Source: Solibacillus sp. FSL W7-1436
GTDB taxonomy: Bacteria > Bacillota > Bacilli > Bacillales_A > Planococcaceae
Length of the DNA: 64,000 nucleotides
NCBI RefSeq assembly: GCF_038007305.1
Contig: NZ_JBBOWV010000001.1
Location: 2,408,501-2,472,500 of the forward strand
Reading direction: 5' to 3'
The notes under the pieces were generated by a model, which was given only the letters and a program-made list of their open reading frames with translations, was not told where the DNA came from and ran no database searches. Position 1 is the stretch's first letter; every line of letters begins with the position of its first letter. The translations under genes and the position numbers were made by a program. Positions 18,136 to 26,945 of the stretch are shown here, piece after piece.

Positions 18136-18651
18136 GTGGCTACTATAAAAAAAGCAAAAAGTATTTTAGACCGCAGCCTGGATTTTATTTTGGGAACGAT
18201 GGTTGTTGCAATGACATTAATCATCATCTATCAGATATTTACACGTAACTTTTTAGACTTCACACCAAGATGGACGGAAGAGTTGGCATTGCTTTTACTA
18301 ATTTGGATTGCCTTTATTGGAATTGCCATCGGATTTAGAGATAACTTACATATTGGGGTAGGGATATTTGTTGGTTTGATGCCAAAGAACATTCAAAAGA
18401 AAATTGATCTCATCACTAAAGTATTGGTAGTTGCAATGAGTATCATTTTTATCTACTACGGTTTCCGTTTCACATTTTTAATGCATGGCTCATTAATGGC
18501 AGGTACAGGATTGCCGCAAAGTATTCTGTACAGTGCGATTCCTGTCAGTGGTATTTTAACGTTGATTTACGGGATTGAAATGTTCTTTAAAGATGCGATT
18601 CATGAAGATTTTGATGATGATGCCAAAGAAGCGATGGAGGCGGCTAAATAA
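18136..18651 (+). CDS. TRAP transporter small permease (DctQ type)
   Basis: This 171-residue membrane protein has about four hydrophobic segments (FILGTMVVAMTLIIIYQIF, LALLLLIWIAFIGIAIGF, a third near LVVAMSIIFIYYGF and a fourth near SAIPVSGILTLIYGI). The DctQ hallmark FTPRWTEELA lies between segments 1 and 2. It forms the membrane complex with the large permease. It starts at GTG 18136 after GGGGAGGG. Its TAA overlaps the next ATG by one base. Confidence 0.93.
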   Translation: MATIKKAKSILDRSLDFILGTMVVAMTLIIIYQIFTRNFLDFTPRWTEELALLLLIWIAFIGIAIGFRDNLHIGVGIFVGLMPKNIQKKIDLITKVLVVAMSIIFIYYGFRFTFLMHGSLMAGTGLPQSILYSAIPVSGILTLIYGIEMFFKDAIHEDFDDDAKEAMEAAK

Positions 18652-19931
18652 TGGGGATTGCGATTTTACTTGCAGTATTTGTAGTGTTATTACTTTTACG
18701 TGTACCAGTAGCACTATGTCTGGCTGTTTCATCATTTGTCACTACGATTTATTTAGGGATTGATTTAGCGGCTATTGTACAGCGAATGGTAAGTGGATTA
18801 AACAGTTTTTCGCTTATTGCGATTCCATTTTTCATTTTAGCTGGTGAAATTATGAATGAAGGCGGTATTTCACGCCGTCTAATTAATTTGGCAAATGTTA
18901 TTGTCGGTAAAGTACGAGGCGGTTTAGCGATGGTAAACGTTTTATCTTCAACATTTTTTGGCGGTATTTCGGGTTCTGCTGTAGCGGATGTTTCATCAAT
19001 TGGTTCTGTTTTGATCCCAATGATGAAAAAGCAAAAGTATGATGCGGAATATTCTGTAGCCGTTACAATTTCAAGTGCTGCACAAGGGGTTTTAATTCCA
19101 CCAAGTCATAATATGATTATTTATTCTACTGCTGCCGGTGGTGTATCGGTCGGTGCATTGTTTATGGGTGGAATCGTTCCCGGTATCGCATTAGGCTTAA
19201 TCTTAATGATTTTTGCATATGCGATTGCGGTAAAGCGAAATTATCCGAAAGGTGAACCGATTAAGCGTGAACAGGTACCAAAAATTGTTCGCGAAGGTTT
19301 ATTAGGATTGTTTACAGCAGTTATTATTATTGGCGGGATTTTATCCGGTATTTTCACAGCGACAGAATCTGCGGCAATCGGTGCATTATATGCATTTATC
19401 ATTTCATTTTTCGTTTATAAAGATGTGCCGATTTCGGCGATGGGCAACATTTTAAAACGTACTGTAAAAACATTGTCGATGGTATTGTTTTTAATTGCTG
19501 CTTCATCAGCATTCGGATGGCTCCTTGCATTCTTAAAGGTACCTTCAAAGGTAACAGAAACATTATTGGCGATCTCACCAAATGATTTTGTGACATTACT
19601 GATCATTAATGTTGTTTTACTAGTATTAGGTATGTTCATGGATATGGCGCCATTGATTTTGATTGCGACACCAATTTTATTGCCGGTAGCAATCGAAGCA
19701 GGTATGGATCCGGTTCAATTCGGTGTTGTATTAATTCTTAACTTAGCAATCGGTCTTGTAACACCGCCTGTTGGTACTTGTCTGTTTGTCGGATGTGCGA
19801 TAGGAAAAATACCGATTGAAAAAGCGACAAAGGGAATGCTTCCATTTTATGGTGCGATGATTGTTATACTGCTATTAATAACGTTTGTTCCAGATATTAC
19901 GTTAAAACTTCCGGAACTATTATTGAAGTAA
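18651..19931 (+). CDS. TRAP transporter large permease (DctM type)
   Basis: This 426-residue polytopic protein is the transport channel of the TRAP system, driven by an ion gradient. It has about 11-12 hydrophobic segments and the DctM landmarks IPFFILAGEIMNEGGIS near residue 60 and SSTFFGGISGSAVADVSSIG near residue 100. VTPPVGTCLFVGCAIG is near residue 370. One-base stop/start overlap with the DctQ gene and 12 bp to uxaC place it inside the operon. The hexuronate substrate is inferred from the downstream enzymes. Confidence 0.95.
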   Translation: MGIAILLAVFVVLLLLRVPVALCLAVSSFVTTIYLGIDLAAIVQRMVSGLNSFSLIAIPFFILAGEIMNEGGISRRLINLANVIVGKVRGGLAMVNVLSSTFFGGISGSAVADVSSIGSVLIPMMKKQKYDAEYSVAVTISSAAQGVLIPPSHNMIIYSTAAGGVSVGALFMGGIVPGIALGLILMIFAYAIAVKRNYPKGEPIKREQVPKIVREGLLGLFTAVIIIGGILSGIFTATESAAIGALYAFIISFFVYKDVPISAMGNILKRTVKTLSMVLFLIAASSAFGWLLAFLKVPSKVTETLLAISPNDFVTLLIINVVLLVLGMFMDMAPLILIATPILLPVAIEAGMDPVQFGVVLILNLAIGLVTPPVGTCLFVGCAIGKIPIEKATKGMLPFYGAMIVILLLITFVPDITLKLPELLLK

Positions 19932-19943
19932 GGGGACTAGAAT

Positions 19944-21338
19944 ATGACAAAAACATTTTTGGGTGATTCATTTTTATTGAACAATAAAGTGGCTGAGAAG
20001 CTGTATTTCGACTATGCAAAAGATTTACCGATTATCGATTACCACTGTCATTTAAGTCCTCAGGAAATTTATGAGGATAAGCAATTCAAAAATATAACAG
20101 AGGCTTGGTTGTACGGTGACCATTATAAGTGGCGTGCGATGCGGGCAAACGGAGTTCCGGAGCACCTTGTAACGGGTGATGCAGATGATTATGAGCGTTT
20201 CGAAGCATGGGCTAAAACCGTTCCGTATACGATTGGAAATCCTTTATATCAATGGACACATCTAGAGCTTCGCCGATTCTTTAATGAAGAAACTTTATTA
20301 AATGAAAAAACAGCGCGCGCTATTTGGGACAATGTAAATAAACAACTACCCGAAAAAACAGCACGTCAGTTAATTATAGACTCAAAAGTAGAAGTAATCT
20401 GCACAACTGATGATCCGATTGACTCGCTTGAATATCATATCGCGCTTCAGAAAGATGAGCAGTTTAACGTGAAAGTACTGCCAAGTTTCAGACCGGATAA
20501 AGCATTGGAAATCAATAAGCCGACATTTACGGCATGGATTGGATCATTATCGGAAGTAGTCGGTGAAACAATCGGGTCTTATGAACAATTGAAAGAGGCC
20601 CTTGCAAAACGTATTCAATTTTTTGATGAAGTCGGTGGCAAAGTATCAGATCATGCATTGGATACGATTTATTATGCTGAAGCGACAGAACAAGAAGTGA
20701 GTGCTATTTTTGAAAAGGGGCTTGCAGGGGAACAAGTATCGCTGGAAAATGAGGCGAAATACAAAACAGCATTGCTTATCTTTTTAGGAAAACAATACGC
20801 TTCCTATAATTGGGCGATGCAATATCATATTTCCGCACACCGCAACAACAATACACGTCAGTTTAATGAATTAGGACCTGATACAGGCTATGACAGCATT
20901 AATGATGGTCCAATCGCAGTACCGCTGACACGTTTACTGGATGCGCTTGCACTTGAAGATGCGCTACCGAAAACGATTATTTATTCATTAAATCCGAAAG
21001 ACTATTACGTTATTGCAAGTATAATTGGAAGCTTCCAGGAAAAAGTACCGGGGAAAATTCAATTCGGTACGGCTTGGTGGTTCAATGACCAAAAAGAAGG
21101 AATGCTTGATCAGATGAAAGCACTCGCAAGCATCGGGGTATTCAGCCGCTTTATCGGTATGCTGACGGATTCGCGCAGTTTCCTGTCTTATACTCGCCAC
21201 GAATATTTTAGACGCTTAGTATGTGATCTTATTGGTAAATGGGTTGAAAATGGAGAATTCCCTGAAGATTATGAGCTTCTTGGAACAGTTGTACAGGATA
21301 TTTGCTATTACAATTCAAAAAATTACTTTAACTTTTAA
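19944..21338 (+). CDS. uxaC: Glucuronate/galacturonate isomerase
   Basis: UxaC interconverts D-glucuronate and D-fructuronate, and D-galacturonate and D-tagaturonate, the first cytosolic step of hexuronate use. It belongs to the amidohydrolase-fold family: the metal-binding HxH motif is H34-C-H36 in DYHCHLSPQEIYED, followed by WLYGDHYKWRAMRANGVPE. Further family segments are CTTDDPIDSLEYH near residue 153 and ISAHRNNNTRQFNELGPDTG near residue 300. At 464 residues it has the expected length. AAGGGGAC precedes the ATG. Confidence 0.97.
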   Translation: MTKTFLGDSFLLNNKVAEKLYFDYAKDLPIIDYHCHLSPQEIYEDKQFKNITEAWLYGDHYKWRAMRANGVPEHLVTGDADDYERFEAWAKTVPYTIGNPLYQWTHLELRRFFNEETLLNEKTARAIWDNVNKQLPEKTARQLIIDSKVEVICTTDDPIDSLEYHIALQKDEQFNVKVLPSFRPDKALEINKPTFTAWIGSLSEVVGETIGSYEQLKEALAKRIQFFDEVGGKVSDHALDTIYYAEATEQEVSAIFEKGLAGEQVSLENEAKYKTALLIFLGKQYASYNWAMQYHISAHRNNNTRQFNELGPDTGYDSINDGPIAVPLTRLLDALALEDALPKTIIYSLNPKDYYVIASIIGSFQEKVPGKIQFGTAWWFNDQKEGMLDQMKALASIGVFSRFIGMLTDSRSFLSYTRHEYFRRLVCDLIGKWVENGEFPEDYELLGTVVQDICYYNSKNYFNF

Positions 21339-21354
21339 GTGGGGTGGATGAAGC

Positions 21355-22770
21355 ATGCAACAGTTATCAAACGAAGTGTATACTCGAAAAACAGCTGTCG
21401 TAGAGCGTATTGTCCAATTCGGCACGGGGAATTTTCTCCGTGCTTTTGTTGATTGGCTTATACATGAAGCGAATTTACAGCAACAACAGGATTTAGGGAT
21501 TGTTATTGTCCAGTCAACATCAGGGAGTACGTCTGAAGTAATCAATGAGCAAGACGGCTTATACACACTAATTACGCAAGGGATTCAAAATGGTAAGCAA
21601 GTCAACTATGAACAAGTGATTGAAAGTGTAACACGCAGTATTTCACTGCAAAAGCAATACGAAGAATATATGAAACTTGCGGTTTCGGAAGACCTCCAAT
21701 ATGTAGTATCCAACACAACGGAAGCGGGAATTGTTTATGAAGAGCTCCCATTTGATAAACAGCCATCAACAAATTTTGTGGCGAATGTGACTCATTTTTT
21801 ATGGAAACGCTTTGAAACATTTGGCGGGGATCCGTCAAAAGGGCTTATTTTTCTGCCGTGTGAATTAATTGAACAGAACGGTACTACTTTAAAAAATGGA
21901 ATTGTAAGCTATGCAAATGCATGGAACTTAGGGCAGAACTTCATCGATTGGGTAACAAATGCCAATACGTTTTGCAATACACTTGTTGACCGGATCGTAC
22001 CGGGATTTCCGAAAACCCAGCAGGAAGAATTAACGTTGAAGCTTGGGTACCATGATAAGTTACTTGTTTCGGCAGAACCGTATTATATTTGGGTAATAGA
22101 AAATGAAGAAACGCTTCATTCTTTCCCGTTAGCTAATGATAAATTTGAAGTGAAGCTTGTTGAAGACTTGAGTTATTACCGGGAGCGTAAAGTGAAAATG
22201 CTGAATGGTGCGCACTCCGCATTAACACCGCTTGCAATTTTGATGCATATAGATACAGTCGGGCAAGTGATGGAACACCAAACGTTAAGACCATTTGTTC
22301 AGCGTTTACTTGCAGAAGAAGTGATTCCTACCATTAATGGTGACAAAGAACAGTTAATCACATACCAGCAGGCAGTTTTAGAGCGCTTTGAAAATCCGTT
22401 TATTGCACATTACGTAAAAAGTATCGCACTCAATGCGATCGCCAAGTTTAAAACTAGAAATATCCCGTCATTACTTGCGTTTTATAAGCAATATGAAACA
22501 CTTCCAAAACATTTAACAACAGCATTGGCTGCCTGGATTTACCTCTATCAAACACCAGCAGTTTTCTCGCCGCAAGATGCTCCGGAAGAGATTGAGCAAA
22601 TTAGTGAAAAGCCAATAGAGGCTGTATTGCGTAATGAAAATCTTTGGGGAACAGATTTAACGACGATTCCGCAACTTGAACAATTCGTCGTGCAGGCAAT
22701 TGAGGCATTTAAAGAACAGAAAACAGCACAGTTTATTGCGGAATTGGAAGAGGAGGTACTGGGATTATGA
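21355..22770 (+). CDS. uxaB: Tagaturonate reductase (altronate oxidoreductase)
   Basis: UxaB reduces tagaturonate to altronate with NADH. It is a member of the mannitol dehydrogenase family: the N-terminal Rossmann segment is ERIVQFGTGNFLRAFVDWLI (near residues 14-33). Downstream come VSNTTEAGI, PCELIEQNG, NTFCNTLVDRIVPG and the catalytic ERKVKMLNGAHSALTP segment near residue 279. The closeness to E. coli UxaB in these blocks favours tagaturonate over fructuronate (UxuB) as substrate. Length is 471 residues. The stop overlaps the uxaA ATG (ATGA). Confidence 0.95.
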   Translation: MQQLSNEVYTRKTAVVERIVQFGTGNFLRAFVDWLIHEANLQQQQDLGIVIVQSTSGSTSEVINEQDGLYTLITQGIQNGKQVNYEQVIESVTRSISLQKQYEEYMKLAVSEDLQYVVSNTTEAGIVYEELPFDKQPSTNFVANVTHFLWKRFETFGGDPSKGLIFLPCELIEQNGTTLKNGIVSYANAWNLGQNFIDWVTNANTFCNTLVDRIVPGFPKTQQEELTLKLGYHDKLLVSAEPYYIWVIENEETLHSFPLANDKFEVKLVEDLSYYRERKVKMLNGAHSALTPLAILMHIDTVGQVMEHQTLRPFVQRLLAEEVIPTINGDKEQLITYQQAVLERFENPFIAHYVKSIALNAIAKFKTRNIPSLLAFYKQYETLPKHLTTALAAWIYLYQTPAVFSPQDAPEEIEQISEKPIEAVLRNENLWGTDLTTIPQLEQFVVQAIEAFKEQKTAQFIAELEEEVLGL

Positions 22771-24260
22771 AAGAAACCATTGTAATTCATCCATCTGATA
22801 ATGTTGCGGTCGCTTTACGTGCGTTTGAAGCGGGAGAGCCATTTTCCATCGGCCAAGAGCAGATTAATCTGGCGCAGGAAGTTGCTAGAGGCCATAAAAT
22901 TGCCACACGTAACATTCAAAAAGGGGAACATATTCTAAAATACGGCTATCCGATTGGACATGCTACTGAAGATATTGCAAAAGGAACGGTTGTCCACACG
23001 CATAATGTGAAAACGAATTTGCAGGACATTATTAACTATAATTACGACAAGAAAGATATTACATTAAACTACCCGCAGCGTAATTTAACATTTAAAGGGT
23101 ACCGACGCAGCAATGGTGAAGTCGGTATACGGAATGAACTGTGGATTATTCCTTCAGTCGGATGTGTAAATGGTATTGCGGATATGATTATACGGGAGTT
23201 TGAACAACGTGTAGGAAATATTGCGCCTTTTGAATCGACACTCGTATTAAAGCATAATTTTGGCTGTTCGCAGTTAGGCGATGACCATGAAAATACACGT
23301 ACTATTTTGCTTGATGCGATTAATCATCCGAATGCTGCAGCAGTGCTTGTATTAGGGCTTGGCTGCGAGAATAATACGATTGAAGAGATGAAGCAGGAAC
23401 TTGGCGATTACGATACTTCCCGGGTGAAATTTGTCGTGTCGCAGCAAGTTGATGATGAAGTCGAAGCAAGTGTCGAAGCACTCGTGGAACTTCATGAAGC
23501 AGTACGCAATGACCGCCGTGAAGATATTCCGATTAGTGAATTGCGTATCGGGCTGAAATGTGGTGGTTCAGATGGCTTGTCTGGTATCACGGCAAATCCG
23601 CTCCTAGGACGTTTCTCTGACTTTTTAGTATCGCAGGGAGGCACAACGGTATTGACGGAAGTTCCGGAAATGTTTGGAGCGGAAACGATTTTAATGAACC
23701 GTGCTCAAGATGAGGAGACATTTGAAAAAATTGTTTCGCTTATTAATGACTTTAAGCAGTACTTCATCGACTATAATCAGCCAATTTATGAAAACCCTTC
23801 ACCAGGCAATAAAGCAGGCGGGATTACAACGCTGGAGGACAAGTCGCTAGGTTGTACGCAAAAAGCGGGCAGTGCTGAGATTGTCGACGTTTTGAAATAC
23901 GGAGAACGTCTGAAAAAACGCGGGTTGAATTTATTGAGTGCGCCGGGTAATGATCTTGTAGCATGTACAGCACTTGCATCTGCCGGCTGTCAATTAGTGC
24001 TGTTTACTACCGGTCGCGGTACGCCATTCGGTTCCTTCGTACCTACAATGAAAATTTCCACAAACAGTGCTATTTATGAACAAAAAAAGCATTGGATTGA
24101 TTTTAATGCCGGGCAAATACTAGAAGATGATGTTGACGAAGAGGCGGTATTGGAAGAATTTATTCAATACATTATTGCTGTTGCAAGTGGTGAGCCATTA
24201 AATCATGAACGTATGAATTTTAAAGAAATGGCTATTTTCAAAACGGGTGTAACGCTCTAA
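22767..24260 (+). CDS. uxaA: Altronate dehydratase
   Basis: UxaA dehydrates altronate to 2-keto-3-deoxygluconate (KDG) and is iron-dependent. The N-terminal SAF domain (residues 1-95, with EVARGHKIATRNIQKGEHIL) is followed by the C-terminal catalytic domain. Cysteine-bearing motifs there are SVGCVNGIAD, NFGCSQLGDD, LGCENN, GLKCGGSDGLSG and SLGCTQKAGSAEI. At 497 residues it matches E. coli and B. subtilis UxaA. It is the last gene of the cassette before a strong terminator. KdgK and KdgA, needed to process KDG, are not in this window. Confidence 0.97.
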   Translation: MKETIVIHPSDNVAVALRAFEAGEPFSIGQEQINLAQEVARGHKIATRNIQKGEHILKYGYPIGHATEDIAKGTVVHTHNVKTNLQDIINYNYDKKDITLNYPQRNLTFKGYRRSNGEVGIRNELWIIPSVGCVNGIADMIIREFEQRVGNIAPFESTLVLKHNFGCSQLGDDHENTRTILLDAINHPNAAAVLVLGLGCENNTIEEMKQELGDYDTSRVKFVVSQQVDDEVEASVEALVELHEAVRNDRREDIPISELRIGLKCGGSDGLSGITANPLLGRFSDFLVSQGGTTVLTEVPEMFGAETILMNRAQDEETFEKIVSLINDFKQYFIDYNQPIYENPSPGNKAGGITTLEDKSLGCTQKAGSAEIVDVLKYGERLKKRGLNLLSAPGNDLVACTALASAGCQLVLFTTGRGTPFGSFVPTMKISTNSAIYEQKKHWIDFNAGQILEDDVDEEAVLEEFIQYIIAVASGEPLNHERMNFKEMAIFKTGVTL

Positions 24261-24282
24261 AGGTATCTTCCTATTATATAAG

Positions 24283-24328
24283 AAATGGCGATGCTCCCTT
24301 TTTCGTGAGGGAGTGTCGTCATTTTTTT
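24283..24328 (+). terminator. Terminator after uxaA
   Basis: AAATGGCGATGCTCCCT pairs with AGGGAGTGTCGTCATTT, with one mismatch and wobbles, around a TTTTCGTG loop and is followed by a T-run. It ends the uronate operon. Confidence 0.88.
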
Positions 24329-24382
24329 AAATCGCTTATCAATGGAAAGAAAAAGGTTATCCATACGGACAAGGGGATTGCC

Positions 24383-24411
24383 TTGACAGTAACTGCTCAC
24401 AAGATTATGAT
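24383..24411 (+). promoter_or_regulatory. Strong SigA promoter of ylxM-ffh
   Basis: TTGACA (24383-24388), 17 bp, TATGAT (24406-24411). The near-consensus elements give ylxM-ffh transcription independent of the upstream cassette. Confidence 0.75.
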
Positions 24412-24443
24412 AAGATAGACAAATTATGATTGGAGAGATAAAA

Positions 24444-24779
24444 ATGCTACTTGAAAAAACAACACGCATGAACTTTCTCTTCGACTTTTATCAAGCGTTA
24501 TTAACTGATAAACAGCGCAGCTATATGGAACTGTATTACTTGGACGATCACTCGTTAGGAGAAATTGCCGAAAGTTATAATATTTCACGCCAGGCTGTTT
24601 ACGATAACATCCGCCGTACTGAGGCGATGCTTGAAGAATATGAAGAAAAACTAAATTTATTCGAAAAGTTTCAACAACGTCAAATTGTGTTAAAACAATT
24701 GGCGGATGCAATTGAGGATGAGGCTTCTACGACAGAAGCGAAACTTGCATTGGTTGAACAACTGAAGGAATCGGATTAG
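24444..24779 (+). CDS. ylxM: YlxM family DNA-binding/SRP-associated protein
   Basis: The protein begins [20 protein letters not shown] and contains a sigma-70 region 4-like helix-turn-helix ([42 protein letters not shown]). It is very close to YlxM, always encoded before ffh; a role with SRP has been proposed for streptococcal YlxM. I chose ATG 24444 (111 residues) because TGGAGAG (24431-24437) spaces to it and the homologous N-terminus starts there. The in-frame ATG 24426 overlaps the leader. The next gene, ffh, starts 12 bases after the stop. Confidence 0.93.
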   Translation: MLLEKTTRMNFLFDFYQALLTDKQRSYMELYYLDDHSLGEIAESYNISRQAVYDNIRRTEAMLEEYEEKLNLFEKFQQRQIVLKQLADAIEDEASTTEAKLALVEQLKESD

Positions 24780-24791
24780 GGGGCGAACGAG

Positions 24792-26150
24792 TTGGCTTTT
24801 GAAGGTTTAGCAGAGCGACTCCAAGGTACGATCCAAAAGATTAAAGGTAAAGGGAAAGTTACGGAACAAGACGTTAAAGAAATGATGCGTGAAGTCCGAT
24901 TTGCCTTAATCGAAGCGGACGTAAACTTAAAGGTAGTAAAAGAATTCGTTAAAAAAGTTAGTGAGCGTGCAGTCGGCGTCGACGTCATGAAATCATTAAC
25001 ACCTGGTCAGCAAGTCATTAAAATTGTACAGGATGAATTGAAGAATTTAATGGGTGGCGAACAAAGTCCGATTAAATTCAGCAACCGTCCTCCGACTGTC
25101 ATTATGATGGTTGGTTTACAAGGTGCAGGTAAAACGACGACTACAGGTAAGTTGGCGAATGTATTACGTAAAAAGTATAATAAAAAACCATTACTAGTAG
25201 CGGCAGATATTTACCGTCCAGCCGCTGTTCAGCAATTGCAGACAATAGGGAAGCAGTTATCTCTGCCGGTGTTCTCACTTGGTACAGATGTTTCACCTGT
25301 TGAAATTGCACGTCAGGCAATCGAGCATGCAAAAGAAGAGCATCTGGACGTTGTATTAATCGATACAGCCGGTCGTCTTCATATTGATGAAGAGCTGATG
25401 CAGGAACTAAAAGACATTCGCGGTTTAAAAGAGCCGGACGAAGTATTTTTGGTTGTTGATGCAATGACTGGTCAAGATGCTGTAAATGTGGCACAAAGCT
25501 TCAATGAAACAGTCGGCATTACGGGCGTTGTCTTAACAAAATTAGACGGTGATACTCGTGGTGGTGCGGCACTGTCAATTCGTTCTGTTACAGAGAAACC
25601 GATTAAATTTGTCGGTATGGGCGAAAAGATGGATGCGCTTGAACCATTCCATCCTGAGCGTATGGCTTCACGTATTTTAGGGATGGGTGATGTACTGTCA
25701 CTGATCGAAAAAGCACAGGCCAACGTTGATATGGAAAAGGCGAAAGAGCTGGAAGAAAAGTTCATGACACAGAGTTTTACGTTTGATGACTTTATCGAAC
25801 AACTTCAAGCCGTGAAAAAAATGGGACCACTTGATGAATTATTGAAAATGATTCCAGGTGCAAACAAAATGAAGGGCCTTGACAATGTCAAAGTCGATGA
25901 AAAGCAGATGGGGCGCATCGAAGCGATTATCTATTCGATGACACCGCATGAAAAGACGAACCCGGAAATCATTTCGGCGAGCCGCAAAAAGCGTATCGCT
26001 ACAGGTTCAGGGACGTCGATTCAGGAAGTAAACCGCTTGCTGAAGCAGTTTGAAGAAATGAAAAAAATGATGAAACAGATGACAGGCATGGCTCAAGGTA
26101 AAGGTAAAAAGAAGATGAAAATGCCTGGTTTTGATTCATTATTTAAATAA
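24792..26150 (+). CDS. ffh: Signal recognition particle protein Ffh
   Basis: Ffh is the GTPase of the SRP that binds signal sequences and the SRP RNA. The N domain starts MAFEGLAERLQGTIQKIKGK. The G domain has GLQGAGKTTTTGKLA near residue 108, DTAGRLH near 190 and TKLDGDTRGG near 248. The methionine-rich M domain ends with MKKMMKQMTGMAQGKGKKKM. Length is 452 residues. The start is TTG 24792, preceded by GGGGGCGA; no in-frame ATG is better placed. It works with FtsY encoded upstream of the cassette. Confidence 0.97.
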   Translation: MAFEGLAERLQGTIQKIKGKGKVTEQDVKEMMREVRFALIEADVNLKVVKEFVKKVSERAVGVDVMKSLTPGQQVIKIVQDELKNLMGGEQSPIKFSNRPPTVIMMVGLQGAGKTTTTGKLANVLRKKYNKKPLLVAADIYRPAAVQQLQTIGKQLSLPVFSLGTDVSPVEIARQAIEHAKEEHLDVVLIDTAGRLHIDEELMQELKDIRGLKEPDEVFLVVDAMTGQDAVNVAQSFNETVGITGVVLTKLDGDTRGGAALSIRSVTEKPIKFVGMGEKMDALEPFHPERMASRILGMGDVLSLIEKAQANVDMEKAKELEEKFMTQSFTFDDFIEQLQAVKKMGPLDELLKMIPGANKMKGLDNVKVDEKQMGRIEAIIYSMTPHEKTNPEIISASRKKRIATGSGTSIQEVNRLLKQFEEMKKMMKQMTGMAQGKGKKKMKMPGFDSLFK

Positions 26151-26176
26151 AAAAATAAGGTGTTAAGAAAAAACAC

Positions 26177-26205
26177 TTTACAAACCATCAAGACATTGCT
26201 AATAT
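26177..26205 (+). promoter_or_regulatory. Predicted promoter of rpsP
   Basis: TTTACA (26177-26182), 17 bp, TAATAT (26200-26205). A small hairpin (AAGGTGTT/AACACTTT, 26157-26179) just upstream may weakly terminate ffh transcripts. Confidence 0.55.
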
Positions 26206-26243
26206 AATATCTTGTGTGAAACTTATTCGGAGGTGCTATTAAA

Positions 26244-26516
26244 ATGGCAGTTAAAATTCGCTTAAAACGTATGGGAGCTAAAAAATCTCCTTTCTATCGT
26301 ATCGTAGTTGCAGACGCTCGTTCACCACGTGACGGCCGTCAAATCGAAACAGTAGGTACTTACAACCCACTTACAGTTCCAGCTACAGTACAAATCGATG
26401 AAGAGAAAGCTCTTAAATGGTTAACTGATGGTGCAAAACCATCTGATACTGTACGTAACTTGTTCTCAGAACAAGGTATCATGGAAAAATTCCATAACGC
26501 TAAATACAGCAAATAA
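26244..26516 (+). CDS. rpsP: 30S ribosomal protein S16
   Basis: S16 binds 16S rRNA early in 30S assembly. The whole 90-residue protein fits the family: [20 protein letters not shown], then [20 protein letters not shown] and the C-terminal helix. Codon use is biased towards the common codons of highly expressed genes. The start follows a good CGGAGGTG ribosome site. Confidence 0.99.
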   Translation: MAVKIRLKRMGAKKSPFYRIVVADARSPRDGRQIETVGTYNPLTVPATVQIDEEKALKWLTDGAKPSDTVRNLFSEQGIMEKFHNAKYSK

Positions 26517-26543
26517 TTCAATGATTAATTCGGAGGTGGCATT

Positions 26544-26777
26544 ATGCAGCAGCTGATTGAAGCAATTGTGAAACCGTTAGTCGATTATCCTGAAGACGTT
26601 CGTATTGAGACGGACGAAACTTCAAATCGAGTTGTTTATAAGCTTTTTGTTCATCCAGAGGATCGAGGGAAAGTAATAGGCAAGCAAGGACGTGTTGCGA
26701 AGGCAATTCGTACGATTGTGTACTCAGCAGCGGGCGGCCACCAGAAGAAAAAGACGTATGTCGATATATTGGATTAG
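26544..26777 (+). CDS. khpA: KH-domain RNA-binding protein KhpA (YlqC)
   Basis: This 77-residue protein is essentially one KH domain, with the RNA-binding loop GKVIGKQGRVAKAIRTIVY (residues 41-59) containing a GxxG-type turn. In other Firmicutes KhpA pairs with KhpB (Jag/EloR) and affects cell elongation through small RNA or mRNA binding; this is family knowledge. It lies 27 bases after rpsP with CGGAGGTGG upstream, and a terminator follows. In B. subtilis ylqD comes next, but here it is absent. Confidence 0.95.
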   Translation: MQQLIEAIVKPLVDYPEDVRIETDETSNRVVYKLFVHPEDRGKVIGKQGRVAKAIRTIVYSAAGGHQKKKTYVDILD

Positions 26778-26778
26778 T

Positions 26779-26815
26779 AAAAGAAGGGTGGCATTTTGCT
26801 AACCCTTCTTTTTTT
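26779..26815 (+). terminator. Terminator after khpA
   Basis: AAGAAGGGT pairs with ACCCTTCTT around GGCATTTTGCTA (which itself can form GGCA/TGCT pairs), followed by a T-run. Confidence 0.85.
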
Positions 26816-26859
26816 GTTATGATAATTCAATCAGCGGTATTTTATAAACAATTACAACT

Positions 26860-26920
26860 AGTTGATTGAAATGGAGGTGGCGACTCCTGCTGAAGGCGTC
26901 CATCATCATTCAAAATCAAC
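26860..26920. repeat. Short copy of the intergenic repeat upstream of rimM
   Basis: The left end AGTTGATTGAAATGGAGG with GTGGCGACTCCTGC and the right end GGCGTCCATC...AAAATCAAC match the ends of the 109-bp copy at 30843, while the centre is deleted. Being open in the rimM frame, it creates an artificial upstream extension from ATG 26862. Confidence 0.75.
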
Positions 26921-26945
26921 GGATTCTAAAAAAGGTGGAATATAC

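Noticed and set aside
26862-26945. Upstream in-frame start of rimM
   Set aside because: The 28 extra residues are a translated repeat copy. The start at 26946 has a ribosome site and the family N-terminus.
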